This document shows, piece by piece, positions 11,901 through 24,077 of a stretch of 64,000 bases of DNA. The stretch covers positions 4,623,417 to 4,687,416 of the forward strand of contig NC_043744.1 of NCBI RefSeq assembly GCF_004337985.1, given 5' to 3'. Below the pieces are notes generated by a model that did no database searches, was not told where the DNA came from, and saw only the letters and a list, made by a program, of their open reading frames with translations. The stretch's first letter is position 1. Each line of letters starts with the position of its first letter. The position numbers and the translations under genes are program-made. The DNA is from Pyricularia pennisetigena (lineage: Eukaryota > Ascomycota > Sordariomycetes > Magnaporthales > Pyriculariaceae).

Positions 11901-14900
11901 GTCATACTTCATTCTGATCAACATGTTCATTGCTGTCATCCAGGAGAATTTCGATGTCAGCGAAGATCAAAAGCGACTGGAACAGGTCAAGGCTTTTCTG
12001 CAACGTAAAGAGCTGGGCTCCTCTAGCAGCCTTACGTTCTCCAGACTTTTCACCCTCGGCAAGCAGCCAAAGAAGGACCCGCTTGACTACGGCCCCGCCA
12101 TGATGGAAATGCTTCTCAAGGAAGCCGTTGTGAAGGACTTTCTCGACGATACAACCATCGATCCCCTGCAGAGAGCACCCACACTCAAGGATAACAACCT
12201 TGCCGACGGCCCCATCATCAGTGGCGGCAAGCTTTCGCAGCTTTGGCAAAAGACTGTTGCCAAGGTGACAAGCAGAGATCCCAATCCATTTTACTCTTTC
12301 ACGCGATTTAGCGGTCCCAACGAGACTCTCGACCCGCGCAAAATGGCACGCGATGCAGTCCAGGCCACTGCTGCCCGGCGCAAGGCCCAGCGAGAGTATC
12401 TGGCCCGTCACCCCACATATAACAACTCGTTGTGGATCTTCAAGCCCACCAACCCGATAAGGAGGCTTTGCCAGAGGGTGGTTGGCCCAGGCCGAGGAAA
12501 TGAGCGCTTTGATGGAGTTGAACCAAACGTGTATGCCTGGTACATCTTCTCCGCGTTCATCTATGCTAGTATCCTGGCGATGGTCGTCATCGCTTGCGTT
12601 ACTACTCCTTTATACCAAAAGGAGTACCGCGACCGAAAAGATTTCAAAATATCAAATTGGTTCGTCTGGACCGACATGGCGTTCGCTGCCATCTTCACTA
12701 GCGAAGCATTCATCAAGATCATCGCCGACGGCTTCTTTTTCACTCCCAACGCATACTTCAGAAGTTCGTGGGGCCTTATCGATGCTGTCGTGCTCGTCAC
12801 GTTGTGGATCAGCGTCATCACTGTCCTCAAGAACGAAGGCAGCATCTCGAGGGCTGTCGGTGCATTCAAGGCTCTCAGGGCCCTTCGTCTCCTGAACGTA
12901 AGCGACACGGCGAGGAACACTTTTCACTCGCTCATCATTGTACAGGGATGGAAGATTCTCAGTGCCGCATTCGTTTCGCTATCACTGCTGATTCCTTTTG
13001 CCCTGTACGGTCTCAACCTATTTCACGGGCAATTTGACGAATGTAATGATGGCGACGACATCACCTTCTTGAAGGATTGCTGGGGCGAGTATGAGAAAGC
13101 GCCAATTCATGATGGACACCCGATCCTCGCTCCCCGTGCAGTGAACAACCCCCAATACAGCTTTGATGACTTTGGTTCTTCGCTATTCATTCTTTATCAA
13201 ATCGTCAGTCAAGAGCGCTGGGTTGATGTCTCCTTCTCGGCGCAAGCCATCAGCGGAATTGGGAACCAACCCATCTTCGGAAACCAAAAGGGCAATGGCA
13301 TGTTCTTTGTCATATTCAACATACTCTCCACAGTCTTCGTGCTCACTCTGTTCATCTCGGTGTTTATGCGCAATTACACCGAACAGACCGGAGTGGCCTA
13401 TCTCACAGCCGAGCAGCGGTCGTGGTTGGAGCTTCGCAAGCTCCTGCGCCAAGTTTCACCGTCCAAGACGTCTTATGATGAGTCAAGAACAAAGTGGAAG
13501 AAGTGGTGCCACAAACGAGCCATTGAGAAGAGGGGCAAGTGGTACCAAACCGTGACGGCAGTACTGTGCCTGCACTTGGCGCTCCTGATCACCGAATTCA
13601 CCGATGAGCCGGAGGTGTGGACCAAGACGCGAGAGTTTGTCTTCTTGGCCTTCAACCTGGTATATCTGGCCAACATTGCCATCAGGATCACTGGTCTGGG
13701 CTGGACGCGCTTCCGTCGAAGCTCATGGGACATGTTTTCGCTCGTTTCTGTGTCGGGAACCATCGTCTCTTCTGTGCTACACCTCTCCGATTCCGAGAAG
13801 GAAGTCTTCACACAGTTGCACAAAGTATTCGTTGTTTCCATTCTCTTGCTCTTGATTCCTCGCAATGGAGCGCTCGATCAATTGTTCAAGACAGCGGCAG
13901 CCAGTCTCACTACCATTGGTAATCTGGTGGCGACGTGGTTCGTCTTTTATATCATGTTTGCCATAGCGCTGACACAATCCTTCAGCCTTACGCGCTTTGG
14001 GCCCGAAGAGAACAATAACCAAAACTTCCGCACGGTGCCCAAGGCGTTGATGCTTCTCTTCAGAATGAGTGCTGGTGAGGGTTGGAACACCATCATGGAG
14101 GACTATGCTGAGATTGAACCACCTATGTGCGTCGAGAGCAGCAACTTTTTGAACAGCGACTGTGGCAGCAGGTCGTGGGCCCGCTGTCTCTTTATTGCGT
14201 GGAACATCATCAGCATGTACATCTTTGTCAATTTGTTTGTCTCGCTCATCTACGAGAGCTTCTCGTACGTGTACCAACGCTCCAGCGGTGTCGACATGGT
14301 GGATCGGGATGAGATCCGGCGATTCAAGGAGGCATGGCGGAGCGTCGACCCAGCCGGCACGGGCTTTATCAGCAAGGAGGCCTTCCCTCGGCTGCTGGGT
14401 GAGCTTTCAGGCGTATTTGAGATGCGCATATACGACTCGGAGGACTCGGTCAGCCGTATTCTGGAGGACTGCCAGACCAACGGCGCTGCGGCCGGAAGAC
14501 ACGCTTCGATGGTGTCTCAGAGTGCTTACTCGGGCATTGACCTTGCCAAGCTCAACGAGCGTCTTGCTCGTATTGATGTCGCAAAAGTGCGGGAGCGGCG
14601 GCGTCGATACAATATGTTCTTTGAGGAAGTCATGGTTCTTGCGGATCCCGACAAGGGGATCGCCTTTAGCACGGTTCTTATGATCCTTGCCCATTACAAC
14701 ATCATCAGCGACAGCAAGAGTTTGCGTCTTGAGGAGTTCTTACGTCGTCGTGCCAGGCTTCAGCGTGTTGAAGAGGAGGTCCGTAGAAGAGTTGTTCTCG
14801 GATTCTTCGACACCTTGTAAGTTGACATGTTGTTGCTACGATTATACAATTACGTGCGTTTTGCTAACGAAGCCATTCAACCGTTACTCAGATTCTGGAG

Positions 14901-15471
14901 CAGAAACTTTAAGCGCCACCTAGCATGGAAGCGATCTGGCCGCATGACCGACATTCCCAATCTTGACGTACCCGAGATTTACGTCGACGATGAGGGCGGC
15001 ATCTCACCGAGAACGCGGGTTCACAAGTCCATGCCTGTTCCTGCAACGCCCTCGTCGCCTCGGTCGCCGTTTCCGGCTCACAACCGTGAAAGCCCCTTCC
15101 TCAGCCCGGATCACCTGTCTAATCATCAGCGGAAATGGTCCGCTGCTAGTGCCGATATGGCGTCATACAGCCCAGAGCTGAGCGGGCCGCACCCGCTCAG
15201 CTTTCCCCGTGCCGGTCAGGCAACAGGTGGGCACCAGAGAAACAACCCATCAGCTTTCAGCTTTGAGCTACAGCAACCAAGCAGCAACAGCTCGAGCAGG
15301 AGGGGCAGCACTCTGAGCCCGACGCAGGCGCGCGAGCTGCTTGACGACTCAGTATGGGTCGAGAGTATTCGGAGGAGCACGACCGTCAGGCAAAGTGGCT
15401 GGGGCAGTAGGTCGGGTTCCCATAGCCCCTCGGGTGCCGGTGGCGGCAACAGCAGAGACGGATACTTCTAA
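8930..15471 (+). CDS. CCH1: Voltage-gated Ca2+ channel alpha subunit Cch1
   Basis: Three exons, 8930-10486, 10570-14816 and 14892-15471, encode 2,127 residues. Introns have donors GTGAGT and GTAAGT and branch sites ACTGAC and GCTAACG. The ATG lies in a strong context (ACCATGG). The cytosolic N-terminus is followed by four homologous six-helix repeats, starting near residues 310, 755, 1170 and 1510; repeat I ends its S4 helix with an Arg-spaced IVRLL segment. The four pore loops read ANTW, SEDW, QERW and GEGW, giving an N/E/E/E filter. A degenerate EF-hand follows repeat IV at about 1765-1797, and the tail is Ser-rich. In fungi Cch1 works at the plasma membrane with Mid1 for high-affinity Ca2+ uptake during stress, mating and cell-wall damage; Mid1 is not in this window. 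Length and architecture match the family. Confidence 0.96.
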
Positions 15472-17133
15472 GATGTCACTTGAACAATGGTACATACTGT
15501 TATGATTTCACTTTATAATCTTTTGCAACTTCCCTTGACATCGAGCATCTTTTCTATGTTAGATGATAGAAGCGGGTCTGCATTTGTTTCCTCGCCACTT
15601 TTTTACCTTACCTTTGCAGCGTTCTTCATATACCTAGACTCCTTTTTTTCTTTTTTTTCATGGCAAGCATTTCCAGAACATGCTTGTCGTGGGCAAGGCA
15701 TGTAGATTTATGTGACGTAACTATAGTATTATAGAGGCATGCATGTGCCGTTCAGACTGTCAATAAAACGAACAATAATACCTGCAAAGTAATTAAACCG
15801 CCAGGTGCTAGTCAAGCGTTGGTGGTCCCATCGGCATTGTCCGACAGAGGCTGAGTACGTTCATGGTATATCTCCGACATGGTTCGTTCACGCAAAGGAC
15901 CACGCAAAGTACACGGCCACATTCCGAGTTATATGACGGCAATCACGACGATAACATAATTACATAAGTATTTTTTTGTGCCGGCGTATTACAAACCCTC
16001 CCATTTTTTATGGCATCGTGTGACGACGTTGTCTGAAACATGCGCTGCGCAGGATGCGTACCGTGACAGGTGATGAGGAGGGGACCTGTCGTGGGAACGA
16101 AAAGCCGTCAAGGGACGGAGGGGATGGGCAAATGTAAACGAGAGCTGAATTAACCAGGGGTACCGTTCAGGCTGCTCGCTGGTCGGACAAAAACCGGCAC
16201 CACCTGCCATGCAAAGGACAAAGATTTCTTCGCCTAGCAAAAAGCTGCAAGGGATCAAGGACGGGGGGGCAAGAGGTATTATGTCACGGGATTATTTACA
16301 GCATAGAGAGGGGGGAATAGGGGGAAAAGAAAATATCCGTTTGACACAGCTTATCCACCTTGTGTCTACCGTCTGATACCCTCTGCAGGGGTGGCAGGTA
16401 GTAAATGAAAGATGGAAAAAAAAAGGACCTCGGCCTAGGTGCATGGCACAACAAATAGACGCACATTGAGAGGGCTCCTTGGGTGTGGATAAATTAGTCT
16501 GTGCGTTATTCATGCGATCCAGAGAAGGTCTCTGGTTCTGTTAAGCGCGACTTTTTGCTTGCCGCAAGGCGGAAATCCTTTTTTTCCTGTAATTTTAGAA
16601 TGTGCTTGTTGAAAAGTGTTTGCAGATCAAGCTTCATGTGGTGCATCACAAGTTGACTAACTTGCAGTTGAAAAGCCCTGTGCGCGTGAGACAAATGGAC
16701 AGGGCGATCATGCCAGTGGTGCTTGTTAATATAGCCCTGGCTTATGACAGATGCACATCAACAGGAAAGAAAGTCTCACATCTACAGGCTCTGGCGGCCC
16801 TACCAATTAGGACAGGACTTGAGAATGATAATACATACCATACCGTATGTGCTTTTTAAAGGACGTGGAATGGAACTCAAACGCGCGGCAACAGACCAGT
16901 TCTAGTTCTATCATGACAGACACGAAACGAACCTTGGAAAAATTTAGGATATATGCAATTTATAGCAATGATGCAGAGCCAAACACTTGATGAGGCTTGA
17001 ACAGTGTCCATTCCGCAAAAGGGAACTCGGAGTTCCCGCACGACTTGGAGGAGTTTGGTCTATAATTAAATAGTAAACCTGTCAAGGAAAGATGGGATTC
17101 GCACACACGGGCGCCGAGCCCCGCGAGGATTCT

Positions 17134-17171
<38 letters not shown>

Positions 17172-20100
17172 CTTTTTTTTCTCCACCGTGGCGGCCTTCA
17201 CATCACTGGAGAAAAGAAAGAGGAGAAGTCAGAGAAGGAAAAGAAGGAAAAAGGAAGGATCCCCACCAGGGGTTCACGGCGAGTTCTTTTTTTGGCAATG
17301 TTGATCACTCTGTACTTTGGTGTCCAGAGTATGATAAATATGGGTCCATCAGAACATGGTAAGCAAGGGGATGCATCTTCATACTGGACAGGTGGCGAGT
17401 TGAGTTTAAGGGGTGTTGCAGTATTCATGCTTGATTTTGGTATGGGAAAAACACTGAAGGACATTATGAGGATGTGACGATATGCAAAATCACAAACAAC
17501 GGATGGCAGCCAGATGCCTTGTGGGTTTTTGAGGCCCCCAATGGTTGGTTGCCGGTCGGTGAAGGACCGAGGAATGTTGCAATCGGATCCGGACGGGTCC
17601 AGGGGGTTCTTTCCAAGAGGGTAGCATCGTTGCATCGCCAACGTCGTTTCACCGTCGCTGGGGTTCTTTGATATCGTCCAGGGTGCTGGTACGTCAGCTG
17701 TGCGCTGGAGCGTCAGGCGATGCGGTAAGCGGGGGGCCGTCCACCTTGTAAGAAGTGTTGTCCCTGGAATGCAAGAAGCGAGATTCTTGTGCCGTTTATG
17801 GCGGTAGCGAAAACGAGGTATCAGGTCGACAGTCGAGACAAAAATGATGTAATAACTAACCATGTGGTCGTATTACTGTAAAAAGAAACAAACAAAAGCT
17901 CTTTGCAAGCAAACTTTGGGCTGGCCATCTTTGCAGGCCTGCATCCACAACACGGAAAGATTCATGCGATTAATCAATTACGCAGCACATAATGTCCCTG
18001 AAAGAAAAAAAAAAACATTCGAGAATATTTCCAAGCATTATGAAGATCATGGGATTCCCCATGTTGCAACGGTGATGTGAAGCGAGTGGCCGTGTCAAGA
18101 GGTTTTGGAGGAGTAAATCTGGTGCGGTATGTATCAGGGGTTCTGAAACATTCGTGCATACCAACCGTACGGTGTTGTAACTGCCAGCTGTCGGACATGC
18201 CTGACTAAGCATTTTTATACTGGGTGGTAGAGGGTGTTGTACCTGATAGTGCTCGCCCAGCAGCCAGCTGACACCTGTCCGGACAGTGGGTACTGTACCT
18301 CTTTAAAACTGAAGGTCTGGTTCGGGATCTCAACAGCTAGCGGGGCACACCCTTGCGGCTCGTCAACCGATGACGATCATACAACGCACGAACGAAACCT
18401 CAGCCCCTGGCAACCCTGTTGACTATATACTATAGATTCAACATTGATGATGCTGGATCGGATCGCGATGCTTTGTAGCAGACCCACAGTGGTGACTGTC
18501 CGATTTTTTTTTTTTTTAATTCTCATCTTCCCTTGTTTCGCTAAACAGTTCTAGGGCATGAACGACTTCCGACTTTAGCCAGTCGAAACGAACATCTTCC
18601 CGGAACGGAAAACGAATTCGTAGGGTGTACTGCAGTCCGCAACAATCGATGCAACTCTACTCGAGATGATATACCTAATTTACCATATGTACGGTACACA
18701 GTTGGCAAGTTGCAAAATAATACAATAATTAGTATGGTAAATTGGACACTTTTTTTTTTATCTACATCGCGGCGCAATCCAGGCCCCCATCATTTGCTAC
18801 TTTACACTACGACTCTAACCCATGTCATAATCAATCGACATGTCAAGGCATCCAACCCCCAATCGCGTGGGCTGTCGCTAAAATCTAGTCTATTGGATTT
18901 TTTTGATTGATGTTCTGCAAGCCACAACTGCTGGCTGGGAATGAAAGCAATTTTGGGTCCGACCAAACTACAACCTCGGGACCAACACGAATGGGCTGTT
19001 AACCCAGCCCTAGCTCTTTAGGTCTAGTTTAGTTCGACGTATCTCCTGATAGCTACCTCGTTTAGTTACTTTGTAAATCGCGATGCTGCGCCTATCATTG
19101 GATAGAAAAACGACAGCCGGATCAACAGGAAACAAGGGGCAGGGAGAGACACAGGGCTGGTTGACAAGCGAAAAAAAGATTATGGAGACAAAAACAACAA
19201 AACAGACCACCAGATCGTACGTATGGTAGTACTGTAGTATGGTATGTAGTAAGGAGTACGTACATATTTATTGCAGTACAGTACAATAGAACCCGACCCT
19301 TGTCTCGACGTTGACAGACGCCACCTTGAAATCGCTACGGCATTGCAATCCAAAAAAAAATTTGCACAGACTGGAGGTAGTAATACCGTCAAGTGAAGCC
19401 GATTGAAAAGGTGCAAGCCGTGTGGCACCTCCCCACCCTTCCCTCCCAGCCCGGTCGAGGATCCACCAACACAAGGGTGCAAAAGTGTCAAGTGCGGGCT
19501 TTCCAGACACCTGTCGCATCGCACCCACCCAAACTTTCCCTTGTTGGAAGGGCTGCCCACCTGAAGCTCATGCTCCCTGGAGTGCCCCATTGTAGCGAGG
19601 CAGCCTTGTGTTGTTTACAATCAACCGAATTCACCCACACCTACCTACTACTACAGTAGTAATCACTGTATATCCACACCCTTTACTACATACAAACCCT
19701 TGGTAGATCCCTGTCACACCAAGCCCCTTGACTTCTTTTCTCGGACCTTTTGCATGGACAATACATTCTACTTAAAGCATGCCGGTCCCAAAAAGCCTCT
19801 TTCTTAGCATGAATGCCCTCGTCCCTTCCCTCTGCTAGGCTTCCCGCTTCCAGGTTCTTACTTCTTAATTCAATTTTTTACTTTTCCAGCTCCGCTTAAC
19901 TAAACCTGGTGTTGAGTTGGCGAGACCATCACACCCCCTCCCCTCCAACAGCAAAAACTAATTCAAGCACATACGCATCAACAAAAGCCACTTTTTTTTT
20001 TTTTCCTCTCCCCCCTTCATAAGCTCCTGTTTAAAGATCTTTTGACTCGCGGCTGTGCCCTTGTAAATCCGGCTTTTGTTCCTATTTCCAACATTCAAAA

Positions 20101-20465
20101 TCGGACCCTCCTCCGCTTTCATTCACTCCACCTTCTGTGTCTATCTTTGACCACCAACCCACCGGATCTGTCCAGACTTCAGCCAAAAAGAATAGACCGT
20201 CCTGTCGTTCACTGACTTGAAAGATAAAACCTTCTTCGTCCTTCGTTTCGACGTTCACACCCTCCCCCAAACACTTCATCCTCTTCTTTTTTGGAATTCA
20301 TTGTTACGATCCATCGGGCTGAGCCTTTTGTTCTGTTCTTCGTTTCTCGTTTTTGAACACATCTTGATACCCGTCTCTTTTTCGACGACAACCAGCCAAA
20401 AAAAAAATAAAAAAAAAATAAACAAGACCACGACCAGGTTCCACGACAAAGACAAATTCGACAAG
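15472..20465. other. Long gene-poor stretch after CCH1
   Basis: Five kilobases with no recognisable gene. The longest frame, 17198-17863 on the minus strand (221 codons from an ATG), has no motif and runs into a homopurine tract, so I treat it as chance. The stretch holds the CCH1 3' flank, a T37 tract at 17135-17171, a GTAC-rich segment at 19215-19265, and from about 19,700 onwards a C/T-rich region typical of fungal promoters and long leaders, which probably serves the small gene at 20466. Confidence 0.55.
17135..17180. repeat. Poly-T tract (T37, C, T8)
   Basis: An uninterrupted run of 37 T is followed by one C and 8 more T. It is the longest homopolymer in the window. It lies in a noncoding stretch. 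Its length is likely variable and subject to sequencing error. Confidence 0.9.
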
Positions 20466-20762
20466 ATGCAGTCCCCTACTCGCTTCCAGTCCATTGCGGC
20501 TAGGTTCTCGTCGGAGAAGATCCGCACCTCTTTCCGCCGCCGCTCGTCGGCCTCATCCCGTACCAGCTCTAGCAGCAACAGGAGTTCCTACTCGTCTTCG
20601 TCCATGTCGCCCGTCACCACCATAAACAGCATCATAGTGCGCCAGCCTTCCATCGTTGGCCTCGAGGAGGAGCGCAAGAGCTTCGGCAGCGAGCTCAGCA
20701 TTCTCGAGCCAAGGCCCATCGTCTACTGGGGCGGTGTCGAGGAGCGCATGGGCCGTTTCTAG
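20466..20762 (+). CDS. Small Ser/Arg-rich protein with conserved-looking C-terminal tail
   Basis: A single-exon frame of 98 residues starting at AAGATGC and ending at TAG. The N-terminal half is rich in Ser and Arg (for example RRRSSASSRTSSSS), which suggests disorder and possible phosphorylation. The C-terminal half contains an acidic-charged stretch and ends with RPIVYWGGVEERMGRF. I recall similar short proteins ending in an YWG...EERM tail in Sordariomycetes, but this is memory, not a search. Codon third positions are strongly G/C in this frame, unlike the surroundings, which supports coding. The leader upstream is long and C/T-rich with short A runs just before the start. No function is known to me. 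Confidence 0.7.
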   Translation: MQSPTRFQSIAARFSSEKIRTSFRRRSSASSRTSSSSNRSSYSSSSMSPVTTINSIIVRQPSIVGLEEERKSFGSELSILEPRPIVYWGGVEERMGRF

Positions 20763-21520
20763 AGATACGGCTGTGTATTGTGTGACGACAGATGCCCAGA
20801 AAGGTTCTCGGACCTGAACGGCTGAGCGGGCTGCCGCTGTTGTCCTGCACGGCGCATGATGTGACATTCAGCACGAGCACTACAGCAAACGCACGTCCTT
20901 CCATCTCAGATACACAAAAAGCAAGCTCTAACTGGAACATCATCTTGGCGAAACAAAAAAAAAGCACGAAAGGATTACATCAAAGACTTGGTGGATTTTC
21001 TTCCGTCACACATCATTCACATTTCTTTGCAGGCTGAGGGGGGAATGAGAGAAACAAAAAAAAAAACTCCTTGGTCTGCTGGCGCGCGGTGCACGCAACG
21101 ACTCGGATATTTACGAACACACATGACCAGCCTCAACACAATCGTCCGAGTGAGAACTTGGGGAAGCTTCGATGCTCACGACCAAAGCTTAACCTTGTCA
21201 GTCCGTACCTGGATCCAGACCTCATCAACAGACGACGAGAAAATAGGAAAAGTTTGTAGGGCAGTTTGACTCGATGTCGCTTGTCACGCGTTGTCTTTGC
21301 TTCTTCACTTTTGCTTCTTATCTAAACTTTTTTTTTCATGATTCTTGTCCTTCTTTTTTTCTACTACTACCCCCTACCATGCCGCAATGACGAGTAACAC
21401 AACTATGACTTTCTTGGTCCGGGGTTTTTTTGGTGGAAGTTTGTCATTTTTTATACTGCTTGGGTTTGGTAATACCTTTGATCAGGGCGCGAGGAAGACT
21501 AGTACTCGAGGCGCAAGGGC

Positions 21521-21558
<38 letters not shown>

Positions 21559-23065
21559 TTGATTTGGATTTTTTTTTCTGTTTCTTTTTGGAGCGTGAGC
21601 AGATAGAGCAAGAAGCTGCGTTTTCCTTGTGGGCCCATGGTCTCCGGCGCAAGAAACGAAAAAAAAGTTTTAAGACACAATACAAGGAAGCCAGAACTGT
21701 CTGTCAGTTTATCACATCTCTTTTTCCTCGTTCGCTGCTTCTATCCTGGTGCAAGTATAATTCCACATTACGTCTGTTTACAATTGCACGCTACAGAGTT
21801 GCTTTGTCATCAGCCAGCTCAGAGCAATCGTCATCTCAAAGTGACCGTCATAGGTAATCTCAGTCAGGACAAGTTGGTCGATGTCTCAGGCCTGGCTTGG
21901 GATAGAAGTATACCGACGCGCGCGCCTTGGCATTTGTGTGTGTGTTTTTTTTTCTCCCGCATCCTCCTGCTGATCGCTCACTTGCATCGAGTCATAAAAG
22001 GTGTGAAATAACTGAACAAAGCCCAGTCTATGCAAGAGATCTCCCAATTGCGACACGATCGAGATATCAATTTTCATTTCGCTCAAATCCGCAGATTCGC
22101 AAGCTCTCCCAGTTCGCGTCACCACTTCGCCCTTGGCGCAACCCAAGCGGCTGACACCACACCACCATTTTTTGACGTCTGGCCCTAGCTCAGGGCGCGA
22201 GGGGGTTAATCGTGTCTCAGCTTTATTTTGTTTGTTTATCTAGTCTAAATGACGGCGCCCTAAATGCTTATTCTGATTGCGCGGCCTGGGGTTCTTTTGT
22301 CCGTCTTGTCAGGTTTGTCTTGGCTAACGTCAAGCTCTAAAGTCTATAGCCCAGGAAAGTGTCTCTTTACATCCTTTCACTTTTTTCCCCCTTGATTTTT
22401 TTTTCCCATGCTCTCTCTCTCTCTATCTCTTGGCAGTATAATCAACTAGTCTAGATAGTTCTAGGCTATAATGGAGGCAGTTTGCGTGGGATTTTGCACA
22501 CCCCTGGATGTATTAGTGCTTCGGCGCCAGGCTTGTTAGGCTGTTTCTGGGTGTCTCTGGGTGCAGTGGTGCCTTTTTTTTTTGTTCCCCCAATCTTGTT
22601 TGGCATCGGTTGTCTATGTTGTCATGTCCAGTCTTGAACGGTAAACTAAAGCCCCAATCGTGATCGTACCACTTCAAGCCTCCTCACGTGGTTTCTGGGC
22701 TGGCTGGGCTTTTTTCAGCCTACCACATTTCCGGGACGGGCTCATCGGCCACTGTCGCCCGGCATTGTGGAGTGGCTAGACCAGCTAGAACATTTGGCTT
22801 TTTCGGAATCAAAAAAGATCCTGCATATGTCGGGGAAAGCCGGACCCGGAAAATATATATAGTGGCGTGGCCTACAAAACAGATTCCCGGGTTTCCCGAT
22901 TGCCGTTGTTTTGATGCAACTATATATGCATTCAGGGTCCTTTGTAGTCAGTTGGGCAGACACATTTCAGTAGCCTAGTGTTTTGAATATGTACCTGCAT
23001 GTGATTTGCCTTTGAGGAGGGTGGTCACCCCATAATACTGCTGCATCATGTTTGGTTGTTTGGTT

Positions 23066-23098
<33 letters not shown>

Positions 23099-23546
23099 CC
23101 CTTCACTACTATTGGTTTTGTTGGCATATAGCAACATCGCATATACTCGTACATATAAAAGAGCCCCATAATCAACCTTGTGATATTAAAACACCTTTGT
23201 CCGTATGCATACGCCCCTATGGGCTGCTGCATCTTTCGCATCTTCTGGCAATGAATCACTCCCAAAACCCTAACAATGTGAGACTACACACATAATCACA
23301 CAAATGCCCCGATGGGTTGCCCCGTAGTCAATACGACCGGCCATGAACCAGTTTGACCATGAACATACCCGGATAGTTACTGGTGGCTCGTATTCTCACA
23401 GCAGACCGTGACCAAGAAGACGACTGCCTCTGGATAGGCCGGACTCAAATCTACGAAGGAACCGTATGTTCATGATAACCTTCTACTGCTTCGAGAAACA
23501 TTCTGTCACTGTTCTGTTATCTTCTTTTTTTTTCCCGTCTTCCAAC
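20763..23546. other. Gene-poor stretch with poly-T tract
   Basis: No recognisable gene in 2.8 kb. The plus frame 21345-21857 runs through a T33 tract and is not credible; the plus frame 22688-22978 begins at GTG and has no motif. A CT dinucleotide run (ctctctctctctat) lies near 22411. The last few hundred bases are probably the promoter of the small gene at 23547. Confidence 0.55.
21522..21554. repeat. Poly-T tract (T33)
   Basis: A run of 33 T in noncoding DNA. Further short T-rich runs follow downstream. Its length is likely unstable and may be misjudged in the assembly. Confidence 0.9.
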
Positions 23547-24077
23547 ATGTCGACGACAACTACAAGCACTCGCAACTGCGAACCTTATGACAGCCACACC
23601 GACACCGACGACGATTGGTGCTCCGTGAGTGCAGATGAAATCGAGAGCCTGCGAGGCTCCCGTACGAACCCCCCTGTTTGTTGGTCACTGTGTCCCAATA
23701 GCTTCATCACCAACTAACACACGACTCTGTGGAAAGAAGAAGCCTTTATTACACAAGAACCAAGTGTTCCACTACAAAGAATCCGCGGCGAGGGCATCAA
23801 GAAGCCCGCACATCACAAGAACCCCATCACCGGCGGCTCGTGGACCGTCGTGACCCTCCAGAGCGCCCGAGACGACTGCGTACATGACATGGACCGCTCC
23901 GACGTCGAGCTCACCCCCAAGGAACGCCTTCAGATCATCGCCGGCGCCTCGGTCAGGCTAGCAGTGGCACCGATGCAGGGGCTGATGGCCCGGAGCAGAC
24001 GGCACGGGGACTGGACGTCCTTCACCATCACCAGCACCGCCACGAGCCAGCGGAAGTGCCAAGTCGAGCGTTTTTGA
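23547..24077 (+). CDS. Orphan small protein, two exons
   Basis: Predicted from splice signals and codon use. Exon 1 is 23547-23661 (ATG in CAACATGT context), the intron is 23662-23736 (donor GTACGA, perfect CTAAC branch in CAACTAACAC, acceptor AAAG), and exon 2 is 23737-24077; the product has 151 residues. The N-terminus is Thr/Ser-rich and then acidic (THTDTDDDW); the C-terminal part has a GGSWTVVTLQSARDDC segment and a helical KERLQIIAGASVRLAV segment. Exon 2 shows strong G/C third-position preference, unlike its flanks. An alternative donor GTGAGT at 23625 is stronger, but it does not keep frame with the acceptors I can see. I do not recognise the family. It lies 157 bp before the N gap. 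Confidence 0.5.

Noticed and set aside
17198..17863. Minus-strand frame of 221 codons from an ATG
   Set aside because: No recognisable motif, no biased codon use, and its end is a Phe/Ser-rich reading of a homopurine tract. It is most likely a chance frame.
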